37,008 bases of DNA from an uncultured Collinsella sp. (GTDB lineage: Bacteria > Actinomycetota > Coriobacteriia > Coriobacteriales > Coriobacteriaceae). The position numbers and the translations under genes are program-made. Under the pieces are notes generated by a model. It did not search any database. It worked only from the letters and a program-made list of their open reading frames with translations, and was not told the origin of the DNA. The stretch spans positions 1 to 37,008 of the forward strand of contig CAUCLI010000013.1 of NCBI GenBank assembly GCA_958443615.1, read 5' to 3'. Of the stretch, positions 1 through 8,326 are shown in pieces; the first letter of the stretch is position 1, and every line of letters begins with the position of its first letter.

Positions 1-1359
1 TGCGGCTCCTGGGGTGGCAACTCCGTCTCCGAGAATGTTGGGGTGAAGCACTTGATCAACGTCAAGACCGTGGCCGAGCGCCGCGAGAACATGCTGTGGT
101 TCCGCGCTCCCGAGAAGGTCTACTTCAAGAAGGGCTCCACGCCGGTCGCCCTCGACGAGCTGGGCACCGTGATGGGCAAGAAGCGCGCCTTCATCGTCAC
201 CGACCAGTTCCTCTTCAAGAACGGCAACACCCGCTCCATCGAGGCCAAGCTCGATGAGATGGGCATCGCGCACGACTGCTTCTACGACGTCGAGCCCGAT
301 CCGTCCCTGCAGTGCGCTCGCCGCGGCGCCGCCCAGATGGCGCTGTTCGAGCCCGACGTCATCATCGCCGTCGGCGGCGGCTCCGCCATGGACGCCGGCA
401 AGATCATGTGGATGATGTACGAGCACCCGGAGTGCAACTTCGAGGACATGGCCATGGACTTCATGGACATCCGCAAGCGCATCTTCACCTTCCCCGAGAT
501 GGGCAAGAAGGCCTATTTCGTGGCCGTCCCCACCTCCTCCGGCACCGGCTCCGAGGTGACCCCGTTCGCCATCATCACCGACAAGGACACCGGCATCAAG
601 TGGCCGCTCGCCGACTACGCGCTGCTGCCCAACATGGCCATCGTCGACGTCGACAACGCCATGACCGCCCCCAAGGGCCTGACCTCCGCCTCCGGCATCG
701 ACGTCATGACCCACGCCATCGAGTCCTACGTCTCCATCATGGCGTCCGACTACACCAAGGGCCTGTCCATGAAGGCCGCGAAGCTCGTCTTCGACAACCT
801 GCCGAGCTCCTATGAGAACGGCGCTGCCGACCCGCACGCCCGCGAGGAGATGCACAACGCCTCCTGCATGGCCGGCATGGCCTTCGCCAACGCCTTCCTG
901 GGCCTGAACCACTCCATGGCCCACAAGCTCGGCGCCTTCCACCACCTGCCCCACGGCATCGCCAACGCCGTCATCCTGACCCGCGTCATGCGCTACAACG
1001 CTGCCGAGGCCCCGGTCAAGATGGGCACCTTCTCCCAGTACCCCTACCCCAACGCGCTCGCCGCCTACGCCGAGATGGCCCGCTACTGCGGCGTGGAGGG
1101 CAAGGACGACCGCGAGGTCTTCGAGAACTTCTGCACCAAGCTCGAGGAGCTCAAGACCACGATCGGCATCAAGGAGACCATCGCCGACTACGGCGTGGAC
1201 GAGGCCTACTTCCTCGAGACCCTCGACGAGATGGTCGAGCAGGCGTTCAATGACCAGTGCACCGGCGCCAACCCGCGCTACCCGCTGATGAGCGAGATCA
1301 AGGAACTCTACCTCGACGCCTACTACGGCCGCGAGCCCCAGGACTACGCCGTCCTGTAA
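1..1359 (+). CDS. adhE: AdhE, bifunctional aldehyde-alcohol dehydrogenase (5'-truncated by window)
   Basis: Frame 1 is open from the first base, so this is the C-terminal part of a longer protein; a GTG at 43 is internal, not a start. The first residues (GSWGGNSVSENV, then KHLINVKTVAERRENMLW) are the linker joining the N-terminal CoA-dependent acetaldehyde dehydrogenase domain to the C-terminal iron-dependent alcohol dehydrogenase domain of AdhE. The visible part is the whole iron ADH domain: an NAD-binding GGGSAMDAGK motif near position 370, PTSSGTGSEVTPF near 530, and the metal-binding histidine region HSMAHKLG...HLPHGIANA around 910-965. AdhE reduces acetyl-CoA to ethanol through acetaldehyde and regenerates NAD+ in fermentation; family members form long cytoplasmic spirosomes. 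The aldehyde dehydrogenase half lies before the window. Recognition is firm. Confidence 0.96.
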   Translation, partial: CGSWGGNSVSENVGVKHLINVKTVAERRENMLWFRAPEKVYFKKGSTPVALDELGTVMGKKRAFIVTDQFLFKNGNTRSIEAKLDEMGIAHDCFYDVEPDPSLQCARRGAAQMALFEPDVIIAVGGGSAMDAGKIMWMMYEHPECNFEDMAMDFMDIRKRIFTFPEMGKKAYFVAVPTSSGTGSEVTPFAIITDKDTGIKWPLADYALLPNMAIVDVDNAMTAPKGLTSASGIDVMTHAIESYVSIMASDYTKGLSMKAAKLVFDNLPSSYENGAADPHAREEMHNASCMAGMAFANAFLGLNHSMAHKLGAFHHLPHGIANAVILTRVMRYNAAEAPVKMGTFSQYPYPNALAAYAEMARYCGVEGKDDREVFENFCTKLEELKTTIGIKETIADYGVDEAYFLETLDEMVEQAFNDQCTGANPRYPLMSEIKELYLDAYYGREPQDYAVL

Positions 1360-1382
1360 GCGCATCCGCTTCCCGCCCGTTT

Positions 1383-1416
1383 GCCGCCGCTCACCCAACT
1401 GACCGCGAGCGGCGGC
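1383..1416 (+). terminator. GC-rich hairpin after adhE
   Basis: A 10-bp perfect inverted repeat, GCCGCCGCTC (1383-1392) and GAGCGGCGGC (1407-1416), with a 14-base loop, starts 23 bases after the adhE stop. No T-run follows, so it may act as an mRNA 3'-end stabiliser or a weak or factor-dependent terminator. A TACGAT hexamer at 1427-1432 could be the -10 of the next gene, but no good -35 is visible. Confidence 0.45.
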
Positions 1417-1464
1417 GCGGGCGCTCTACGATGGTGTAGACCCATTCAGAAAGGAAGGCACACC

Positions 1465-2232
1465 ATGAATCTTCCCGAGACCAAGACCGTTATCGTCGAG
1501 CACTCCAACAAGAAGGTCTACGACCTGGGCGACAAGATCGCCAAGGTCTTCAACGCCAGCAAGCCGGCTTCCGATGTCTTCAACGAGGCCCTGAACCTCG
1601 CGCGCATCTCCGAATCCGGCATCCGCGCCCCGAAGGCCCTCGAGGTCTCCGAGGTCGCCGGCGAGGGTTGGGCCCTGCTCACCGAGAAGGTCCCCGGCGT
1701 CACCCTCGCCGAGAAGATGGCCTCCGAGCCCGCCAAGTTCTACGAGTACCTCGAGCAGTTCGTCGACCTCCAGGTCGAGATCCACGCCGAGCGCTCCCCG
1801 CTGCTCAACCGCCAGCGCGATAAGTACGCCCGCATGATCAACGGCCTCCCCCACATCAACGCCACCACCCGCTACAACCTCATGGAGCGCCTGGACGGCA
1901 TGAAGAAGGAGTTCCAGATCTGCCACGGCGACTTCAACCCGAGCAACGTGATCGTGGCCGAGGACGGCCAGCTCTACGTCTGCGACTGGGCCCACGCGAC
2001 TCAGGGCTCCCCTGCCGCCGACGCAGCCATGACCTACCTGCTGTTCGCCCTCACCGACAAGCAGCAGGCCGACGCCTACCTCGAGCTGTACTGCGATCGC
2101 GCCGACGTCCCGATGCAGGTCGTCCGCCAGTGGATGTCCATCGTCGCCGCCGCCGAGCTCTCCCGCAAGCGCACCGACGTCAACGACGAGTTCCTCATGA
2201 GCTGGATCGACGTCGTGGACTACATGGGCTAG
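1465..2232 (+). CDS. APH/choline-kinase-fold small-molecule kinase, substrate unknown
   Basis: A 255-residue protein of the aminoglycoside phosphotransferase/choline kinase fold. The Brenner-type catalytic motif HGDFNPSN is at residues 154-161 and the metal-binding DW at 174-175; K27 and E41 are plausible ATP-lobe residues. An earlier in-frame ATG at 1381 lacks a ribosome binding site and crosses the adhE 3' hairpin, whereas the ATG at 1465 has AAAGGAAGG seven bases upstream, so 1465 is chosen. The family phosphorylates hydroxyls on small molecules (choline, thiamine, homoserine, sugars, aminoglycosides); the sequence does not say which. The convergent neighbour is a thiamine diphosphokinase, which makes a thiamine or other vitamin alcohol worth considering, but this is weak. 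There is no sign of resistance-cassette context. Confidence 0.85.
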   Translation: MNLPETKTVIVEHSNKKVYDLGDKIAKVFNASKPASDVFNEALNLARISESGIRAPKALEVSEVAGEGWALLTEKVPGVTLAEKMASEPAKFYEYLEQFVDLQVEIHAERSPLLNRQRDKYARMINGLPHINATTRYNLMERLDGMKKEFQICHGDFNPSNVIVAEDGQLYVCDWAHATQGSPAADAAMTYLLFALTDKQQADAYLELYCDRADVPMQVVRQWMSIVAAAELSRKRTDVNDEFLMSWIDVVDYMG

Positions 2233-2270
2233 ATCCCCGCCCCGCCGGCGGACACGCACATGCCAAGCCA

Positions 2271-2300
2271 ACGGCCCCCGAGCGATCGGGGGCCGTTCTC
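2271..2300 (+). terminator. Hairpin terminator between convergent genes
   Basis: An 11-bp perfect stem, ACGGCCCCCGA (2271-2281) and TCGGGGGCCGT (2286-2296), closes a GCGA tetraloop of the stable GNRA class and is followed by TCTCGT. It starts 39 bases after the kinase stop and sits between two convergent genes, so it may serve both strands. The T-tract is weak. Confidence 0.75.
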
Positions 2301-2353
2301 GTAATGGAAGACGTGCCTGCTGCTCGCACCGCGACAGACGCGATGCGAGCGAA

Positions 2354-3037
2354 TCAGGCGATCAGATATGCCGCGATGACGCCATCATGGCAGGTGACGC
2401 ACGCGTCGGACCCGAGGACGTTCGAGATACCCAGATCGCCCAAAAGCTCGACGCGCCTATGGTCGAGCTCCCATTCCATACCGGTCTCGGAAACGACACC
2501 TGTCGGGCTCAGGCACACGAATGAGAAGGTGCCGCCCTCCCTGCCGGGCATGCGCCACGACTCACCGGAATGGAGTATCCTCGCCGAATAGCCCTTCTCG
2601 CAAAGCCGGACGGAACCTCGCCAGCGCACGAGGCAGCCGATGACGGCCAGCGCGTGATCGGGCCTTCCGCCGGAAAGGCAGGTGCACACAAGGTCCGCGC
2701 TCCCCCAGCGCCTTGCTATCGCGCGCAGCGCGAGGGAGAGGTCGGTGAAATCCTTATGGGGGTCGTATCGTTCGATATCGCGAATCGGGCCCGCATGCCC
2801 CATCTCGTACCCGGCGATCGCGCGGGCGCCTCTGGCGCCGACTGAATCGGCGTCGCCGCAAAACAGGTCGCACGACAGCCCCGCGTCCAAGACGGAATCG
2901 AGACCGCCGTCGACCGCGACGATGACGCTGCACTCGGACGCGAGGCGTCGCAGGAAATCGCCGCCGCACACCTCCGGCGAACCGCCCACGACGAGAACGC
3001 GCGAGGGGGATACCGTGTTTTCCCGCATGCGATCCAT
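2354..3037 (-). CDS. thiN: Thiamine diphosphokinase (thiamine pyrophosphokinase)
   Basis: A 227-residue cytoplasmic enzyme that transfers pyrophosphate from ATP to thiamine, giving thiamine diphosphate. Family motifs appear in order: a DGG loop at residues 43-45, GDADS at 61-65 (usually GDFDS), KDFTDLSLAL at 95-104 (the family's KDxTDxExAL) and GGRPDH at 123-128 (GGRxDH). The C-terminal half should be the small beta-barrel thiamine-binding domain. The open frame extends to 3103, but the ATG at 3037 has AGGTGGG just upstream on the - strand and gives the normal family length; the next ATG (3028) is too far from that site. The gene is convergent with the kinase and divergent from glgB. A TATGAT at 3083-3078 (- strand) could be its -10. 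Thiamine diphosphate serves pyruvate:ferredoxin oxidoreductase and transketolase. No TPP riboswitch is visible upstream. Confidence 0.88.
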   Translation of the reverse strand: MDRMRENTVSPSRVLVVGGSPEVCGGDFLRRLASECSVIVAVDGGLDSVLDAGLSCDLFCGDADSVGARGARAIAGYEMGHAGPIRDIERYDPHKDFTDLSLALRAIARRWGSADLVCTCLSGGRPDHALAVIGCLVRWRGSVRLCEKGYSARILHSGESWRMPGREGGTFSFVCLSPTGVVSETGMEWELDHRRVELLGDLGISNVLGSDACVTCHDGVIAAYLIA

Positions 3038-3430
3038 GTTCCCACCTAACGAATCTTGAGACTGCCCGAACCCCGACATCATAGCCGAGAAGCCCCGACT
3101 CAAGCTCGCTCGAACTTGTACACGACCCGCTTGCGCGGTGGGGGTTATATCAGACCTCTTGCTTACAGGGTAATTACCAAAAACCCCAGTATGTCAAGCT
3201 AAAATATGACTGTTTCACCCATGGGGCTATTTATACCGATTGCCGCATTCTTGTCGGTTTTATGATGAACAAGTGCTACGGTAAGACACGTCACTGGTTC
3301 CACATGCGCATCAGGCGAGTGGAACGAACGCAGCCCCGCTGCGTCCCCTTCCGTCTAAGTACGCATGCCGAGCCCGAGACGTTTTCGTTGGTTTGCGGCA
3401 GAACGCCGTGCACACGATCGGAAGGTTGAG
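3038..3430. promoter_or_regulatory. Divergent intergenic region upstream of thiN and glgB
   Basis: This 393-base region between divergent genes is more AT-rich than its surroundings in its middle (about 3145-3275) and must carry the promoters of thiN (- strand) and glgB (+ strand). It contains a perfect 10-bp palindrome GGTAATTACC at 3169-3178 that could be an operator. A TTGACA reads on the - strand at 3197-3192 but without a convincing -10 at 16-18 bases. On the + strand TTGTCG (3251-3256) followed 17 bases later by TGCTAC (3274-3279) is a weak candidate. I see no RNA gene or convincing small ORF here. Confidence 0.45.
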
Positions 3431-5665
3431 ATGACTGCCACATCGAAGACCACCAAGGTAGCATCAGAAGCGCCCAGGCGCACGGCCGCAACGGCCGCTG
3501 CGGACCCGAAGCCGAACCTCATGCTCACGAACGACGATATCCACCTGTTCGGCCACGGCATGTGGCAGCGCGCATGGGAGAAGATGGGCGCTCACAAGGA
3601 TGTCCAAGATGGCGAGGACGGATGGCTCTTCCGCGTTTGGGCGCCTGAGGTCGCAAGCGTCCACGTCGTCGGCGATTTCAACGGCTGGGACCCCGAGGCG
3701 ACCCCCCTTGCGCGCGCCGCCGAGAGCGACATCTGGGAAACCTTCGTCCCCAGGCTTGCCGATGGCGACCTCTACAAGTACGTCATCGAGACCGACGCCG
3801 GGGAGCTCCTCTGGAAGGCGGACCCGTTCGGCTTTTATGCGGAGACCTGCCCCGGCACCGCCTCGAAGCTTTGGGACCTCTCCGGTTACACCTGGAAGGA
3901 TTCCGCATGGCTGCGCCGCCGCGCGGAGCGCGACATCATGAAGAGCCCCCTCAACATCTACGAGGTGCACCTGGGCTCGTGGAAGCGCCACGGCAACGAG
4001 CCGCAGGGCGAACCTCGCGAGGACGGCACCTGGCCCGGCCCCGGCGACCCGTTCCCCGCGCAGCGAGGGACCTACTACACCTACGACGATCTCTCCGAGG
4101 AGCTCGTCGCCTACGTCAAGCAGATGGGCTACACCCATATCGAGGTCATGCCCCTCTCCGAACATCCCTTCGACGGCTCCTGGGGCTACCAGGCCACCGG
4201 CTACTTCGCCGCCACATCGCGCTACGGCACGCCGCAGCAGCTCATGCATTTCGTCGACTCCTGCCATAAGGCCGGCATCGGCGTGATCCTCGACTGGGTC
4301 CCCGGCGGTTTTTGCGCCAATGCGGAGGGCCTGGCCACCTTCAACGGCCACATGCTCTTCGAACGCGAGATCCACCCCAACTGGGGAACGCACAAGTTCG
4401 ATTTCTCCCGCCCCGAGGTCCGCAGCTTCCTGGTGTCCAACGTGCTGTTCTGGATCGAGCAGTTCCACGTGGACGGCATCCGCATGGACGGCGTGTCGAG
4501 CATGCTCTACCTCAACTTCGGCGTCGACAACCCGGCCGACAAGAAGTTCAACAAGTACGGCACCGAGGAGGACCTCGACGCGTCTGCCTTCATCCGCCAG
4601 GTCAACTGCGCCGTGGGCAAGAAGTTCCCCGATGTCATGATGATCGCCGAGGAGTCCACCGCGTGGCCGCTCGTGACCTACCCCGCCGAAGACGGGGGCC
4701 TGGGCTTCCACCTCAAATGGGACATGGGCTGGATGAACGACACGCTGCACTACATGCAGTGCGACTTCCCCTGGCGCCCGGGCAACCACAGCCTGCTCAC
4801 CTTCTCCATCATGTACGCCTTCTCCGAGAACTTCGTCCTGCCGCTCAGCCACGATGAGGTCGTGAACGGCAAGTGCTCCCTCATCGGGCGCATGCCCGGC
4901 GACGACTGGCGCCGCTTCGCGGGACTCCGCACCCTCGCCTTCTACCAGATGACGCACCCCGGTGCCAAGCTCTCCTTCATGGGCGACGAGATCGGCCAGC
5001 AAATCGAGTGGCGCTACTACGAGTCGATCGAGTGGTTCCTCGCAAAGGACTTCGACGCCACCCACGGCGCGCAGCAGCGCTTCATCGAGGCGCTCAACCA
5101 CTTCTACGCCAAGCAGCGCGGCCTGTGGCAGAACGCCTACACCGAGCAGGGCTTCGAGTGGATCGACGCCGACAACTCCGAGCAGTCCATCGTGAGCTTC
5201 GTGCGCCACGGCGACAAGCCCGCCGACGACCTGCTCATCCTGATCAACTTCGATCCCGCGTCCTACGAGACCTACCGCGTGGGCACCCCGCGCGAGGGCG
5301 ATTGGGAACTCGTCTTCAATACGGACGACCCCTCCTTTGGTGGCTCGGGCTTCCCGATCGTCGAGATGGCCTCCTCCAAACCGGAGCCGTGGAATATGCG
5401 CGACAACTCGATAGAGATCGCGGTCCCTGGCCTCGCCGGCCTCGTGTACCGCCGTCGCCGTGCATCCTCCTACAAGCCGCCCAAGCAGGCCAAGAAACCC
5501 GCTGCCAAAAAAACCGCGGCATCGACCGCAAAGGCCCCGATCGCCCCGAGCGCGGCGGACGCCGAAAAGGCCGCACCGAGCCATAAGGCCGATGCGCCAA
5601 AAAAGGCACAGCCCGCTTCCAAGGCCAAGAAACCGACATCCCGTGCGAAGCGACCCAAGGCATAA
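3431..5665 (+). CDS. glgB: 1,4-alpha-glucan branching enzyme with basic C-terminal tail
   Basis: A 744-residue GH13 branching enzyme that cuts alpha-1,4 glucan chains and reattaches them through alpha-1,6 bonds to make glycogen. An N-terminal CBM48 beta-sandwich (FRVWAPEVASVHVVGDFNGW) precedes the catalytic barrel. Catalytic residues are nucleophile D353 (GIRMDGVSSM), acid/base E407 (IAEEST) and D475 with H474 (LSHDEVVNG). The ATG at 3431 is chosen over the upstream frame-open ATG (3365) because GGAAGG lies just before it and the extra 22 residues match no family feature. The last 64 residues (681-744) are a low-complexity Lys/Ala/Pro tail beyond the normal C-terminal domain, similar in composition to the GlgA tail. 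This is the first gene of the glycogen locus, 99 bases before glgP. Confidence 0.97.
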   Translation: MTATSKTTKVASEAPRRTAATAAADPKPNLMLTNDDIHLFGHGMWQRAWEKMGAHKDVQDGEDGWLFRVWAPEVASVHVVGDFNGWDPEATPLARAAESDIWETFVPRLADGDLYKYVIETDAGELLWKADPFGFYAETCPGTASKLWDLSGYTWKDSAWLRRRAERDIMKSPLNIYEVHLGSWKRHGNEPQGEPREDGTWPGPGDPFPAQRGTYYTYDDLSEELVAYVKQMGYTHIEVMPLSEHPFDGSWGYQATGYFAATSRYGTPQQLMHFVDSCHKAGIGVILDWVPGGFCANAEGLATFNGHMLFEREIHPNWGTHKFDFSRPEVRSFLVSNVLFWIEQFHVDGIRMDGVSSMLYLNFGVDNPADKKFNKYGTEEDLDASAFIRQVNCAVGKKFPDVMMIAEESTAWPLVTYPAEDGGLGFHLKWDMGWMNDTLHYMQCDFPWRPGNHSLLTFSIMYAFSENFVLPLSHDEVVNGKCSLIGRMPGDDWRRFAGLRTLAFYQMTHPGAKLSFMGDEIGQQIEWRYYESIEWFLAKDFDATHGAQQRFIEALNHFYAKQRGLWQNAYTEQGFEWIDADNSEQSIVSFVRHGDKPADDLLILINFDPASYETYRVGTPREGDWELVFNTDDPSFGGSGFPIVEMASSKPEPWNMRDNSIEIAVPGLAGLVYRRRRASSYKPPKQAKKPAAKKTAASTAKAPIAPSAADAEKAAPSHKADAPKKAQPASKAKKPTSRAKRPKA

Positions 5666-5764
5666 GGGACGTTATCCGCACTTGAGATGACGCCCGCCCG
5701 CGCGCCGGGCCGAACGCGCGAGAAGGCGACCACACCCAACCCGGCCCCTTTTCGAAAGGAAACC

Positions 5765-8191
5765 ATGGACAAGATCTACGAGAACAAAGAGCAGTTCATC
5801 GAGCAGTACCGCCAGCACGTCCGCGCGCTGTCCGGTAAGGAGTTCGAGGACACGAGCGATATCGACCGCTTCACCGCGCTGGCCAACATGGTCGCCGGCG
5901 ACGCCCGCGGCATCGCCGCGAAGACCGACGAGCGCAACCGCGCCGAGGGCAAGAAGCGCGTCTACTACTTCTCCATCGAGTTCCTCATCGGCCGCCTGCT
6001 CGACAACTACCTGCTGAACCTCGGCATCCGCGACCTCGTTTCCGAGGCCATCTCCGACATGGGCGGAGACCTCGACGAGATCGAGCGCCAGGAGCCCGAC
6101 CCGGCGCTGGGCAACGGCGGCCTGGGCCGCCTCGCCGCGTGCTTCCTGGACTCCATGGCCCACGAGGGCATCGCCGGCTACGGCAACGGCATGCGCTACC
6201 GTTACGGCCTCTTCAAGCAGGAGATCGTCGACGGACGCCAGGTCGAGGTCGCCGACGAGTGGCTCTCGAAGGGCTACCCCTGGGAGGTCAAGCGCCCGGA
6301 CAAGGCCGTTCGCATCGGGTTCGGCGGCCACGTCGTCTCCCGTCAGGAGGGCGACCGCACGGTCTTTTCGGTCGAGGGCACCCAAGACGTCCTCGCCGTC
6401 CCCTATGACATCCCGATCGTCGGCTACGGCGGCGAGACCGTGAACAAGCTCCGCTGCTGGAGCGCCGAGCCCATCGACGAGCACTTCGACCTCGACGCCT
6501 TCAACGCAGGCGACTACACCGGCGCCGACCGCGACCGCGCCAACGCCGAGGCGATCTCGGCCATCCTGTACCCCAACGACGCCGGCGAGCACGGCCGCCT
6601 GCTGCGCCTCAAGCAGGAGTACCTGTTCGTCGCCGCGGGCATCCGCACGCTGCTCGACACCTTCGAGCGCGAGCACGGCAAGGCGTGGGACGAGCTGCCC
6701 CGCTACGTCGCCATCCACACCAACGACACGCACCCGGCGATGTGCGGCCCCGAGCTCATGCGCATCCTCATGGACGAGGAGGGCCTCGCCTGGGATGAGG
6801 CCTGGGAGATCGTGACCAACACGGTGTCCTACACCAACCACACCATCCTGCCCGAGGCGCTCGAGAAGTGGCCCATCTCCACCTTCTCCTCCCTACTGCC
6901 GCGCATCTACCAGATCATCGATGAGATCAACCGCCGCTGGCGCGAGGGCTTCGACATGAGCCAGCCCGAGAGCGCCGAGCGCCTGCGAGCCACCGCCGTC
7001 CTGTGGGACGGAGAGGTCCGCATGGCCAACCTCTCCGTGATCTGCAGCCACTCCGTCAACGGCGTGGCCAAGATCCACTCCGACATCCTCAAGGCGAGCA
7101 CGCTGAAGGACTTCGCCGCGATGCGCCCGGAGATGTTCAACAACAAGACCAACGGCATCAGCCATCGCCGCTTCTTCGCCGAGGCGAACCCCACCTACGC
7201 CAAGCTCGTCAGCGAGGCGATCGGCACCGGCTGGCTCGACGACGCGCGCGAGCTCGAGAAGCTGACCGCCTTCGAGTCCGACGCCTCCTTCCTCGAGCGC
7301 GTCGGCGCATCCAAGCTCGCCAACAAGCAGCGCCTCGCCGACTACGTCAAGCGCGAGTGCGGCACGGTCATCGATCCGAACACGATCTTCGACGTCCAGG
7401 TCAAGCGCTTCCACGCCTACAAGCGCCAGCTGCTCAACATCATGAAGGTCATGGACCTGTACAACCGCCTGCTCAACGAGCCCGGCTTCACGGTCCAGCC
7501 CACCACCTTCATCTTCTCGGGCAAGGCCGCCTCGAGCTACACCTTCGCCAAGGAGGTCATCCGCCTCATCAACGGCGTCGCCGAAGTCGTGAACAACGAC
7601 CCGCGCGTCAACGAGCTCATCAAGGTGTGCTTCATCCCCAACTTCCGCGTCTCCAACGCCCAGCTCATCTACCCCGCCGCCGAGATCTCCGAGCAGATCT
7701 CCACGGCCGGCAAGGAGGCCTCGGGCACCTCGAACATGAAGCTCATGATGAACGGCGCGCTCACGCTCGGCACCATGGACGGCGCCAACATCGAGATCGT
7801 CGACCTCGCGGGCCGCGAGAACGAGGCGATCTTCGGCCTCACCACGCCCGAGGTCGACGCCCTGCGCGCTTCCGGCCAGTACTTCGCCTGGGATGTCGTC
7901 AACTCCGACCGTGCGCGCCTCGGCCGCGTCGTCGACCAGCTCGTGGACGGTACCTTCGCCGCGCAGTCCGGCAACTTCGAGAGCATCCATCACGAGCTGA
8001 TGTTCAACAACGACTACGACCTCGTGCTCAAGGACTTCCACTCCTATGTGGACGCCTGGGAGAAGCTCACCGCGACGTATCCGGACACGCAGGACTGGAA
8101 TCGCCGCGCGCTCCACAACACCGCCATGTCGGGCTGGTTCTCCTCGGATCGCACGATCCGCGAATACCGAGACGAGATCTGGCACGCGTAG
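5765..8191 (+). CDS. glgP: Glycogen/maltodextrin phosphorylase
   Basis: An 808-residue GT35 phosphorylase releasing glucose-1-phosphate from non-reducing ends of glycogen with inorganic phosphate. The pyridoxal-phosphate site SGTSNMKLMMNGALTLGT is present, with the Schiff-base lysine at about K659. Other family blocks are YYFSIEFLIGR, ALGNGGLGRLAACFLDS and NDTHPA. The ATG at 5765 has AAAGGA at 5755-5760; the 26 upstream in-frame residues have no site of their own. Its position between glgB and glgC means synthesis and mobilisation genes are likely transcribed together, with flux set by allostery and metabolite levels. No allosteric site can be read with confidence. Length and motifs are normal for a bacterial enzyme. 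Confidence 0.97.
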   Translation: MDKIYENKEQFIEQYRQHVRALSGKEFEDTSDIDRFTALANMVAGDARGIAAKTDERNRAEGKKRVYYFSIEFLIGRLLDNYLLNLGIRDLVSEAISDMGGDLDEIERQEPDPALGNGGLGRLAACFLDSMAHEGIAGYGNGMRYRYGLFKQEIVDGRQVEVADEWLSKGYPWEVKRPDKAVRIGFGGHVVSRQEGDRTVFSVEGTQDVLAVPYDIPIVGYGGETVNKLRCWSAEPIDEHFDLDAFNAGDYTGADRDRANAEAISAILYPNDAGEHGRLLRLKQEYLFVAAGIRTLLDTFEREHGKAWDELPRYVAIHTNDTHPAMCGPELMRILMDEEGLAWDEAWEIVTNTVSYTNHTILPEALEKWPISTFSSLLPRIYQIIDEINRRWREGFDMSQPESAERLRATAVLWDGEVRMANLSVICSHSVNGVAKIHSDILKASTLKDFAAMRPEMFNNKTNGISHRRFFAEANPTYAKLVSEAIGTGWLDDARELEKLTAFESDASFLERVGASKLANKQRLADYVKRECGTVIDPNTIFDVQVKRFHAYKRQLLNIMKVMDLYNRLLNEPGFTVQPTTFIFSGKAASSYTFAKEVIRLINGVAEVVNNDPRVNELIKVCFIPNFRVSNAQLIYPAAEISEQISTAGKEASGTSNMKLMMNGALTLGTMDGANIEIVDLAGRENEAIFGLTTPEVDALRASGQYFAWDVVNSDRARLGRVVDQLVDGTFAAQSGNFESIHHELMFNNDYDLVLKDFHSYVDAWEKLTATYPDTQDWNRRALHNTAMSGWFSSDRTIREYRDEIWHA

Positions 8192-8237
8192 GGGAGGTGC
8201 GTCGCGCCGTAACACGGCTGGCGCACCCATAAGGCGA

Positions 8238-8268
8238 CGGTGGCGGCGAGGTCGGGACGCCGCCATCG
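8238..8268 (+). other. Hairpin in the glgP-glgC junction
   Basis: CGGTGGCGGCG (8238-8248) pairs with CGCCGCCATCG (8258-8268), 11 bp with one G-T pair and a 9-base loop. No T-run follows. It may protect the 3' end of a processed glgBP message or cause partial termination, and it lies 59 bases before the glgC start. Confidence 0.4.
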
Positions 8269-8326
8269 GACACGGAACACCCGCACGAACTGTCTGCAAG
8301 TATCCAACGGATAAAGGGAGAGATTG

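Noticed and set aside
3464..5584. A 706-codon open frame opposite glgB
   Set aside because: Shadow frame caused by GC-rich third positions; glgB motifs and ribosome binding site decide the strand.
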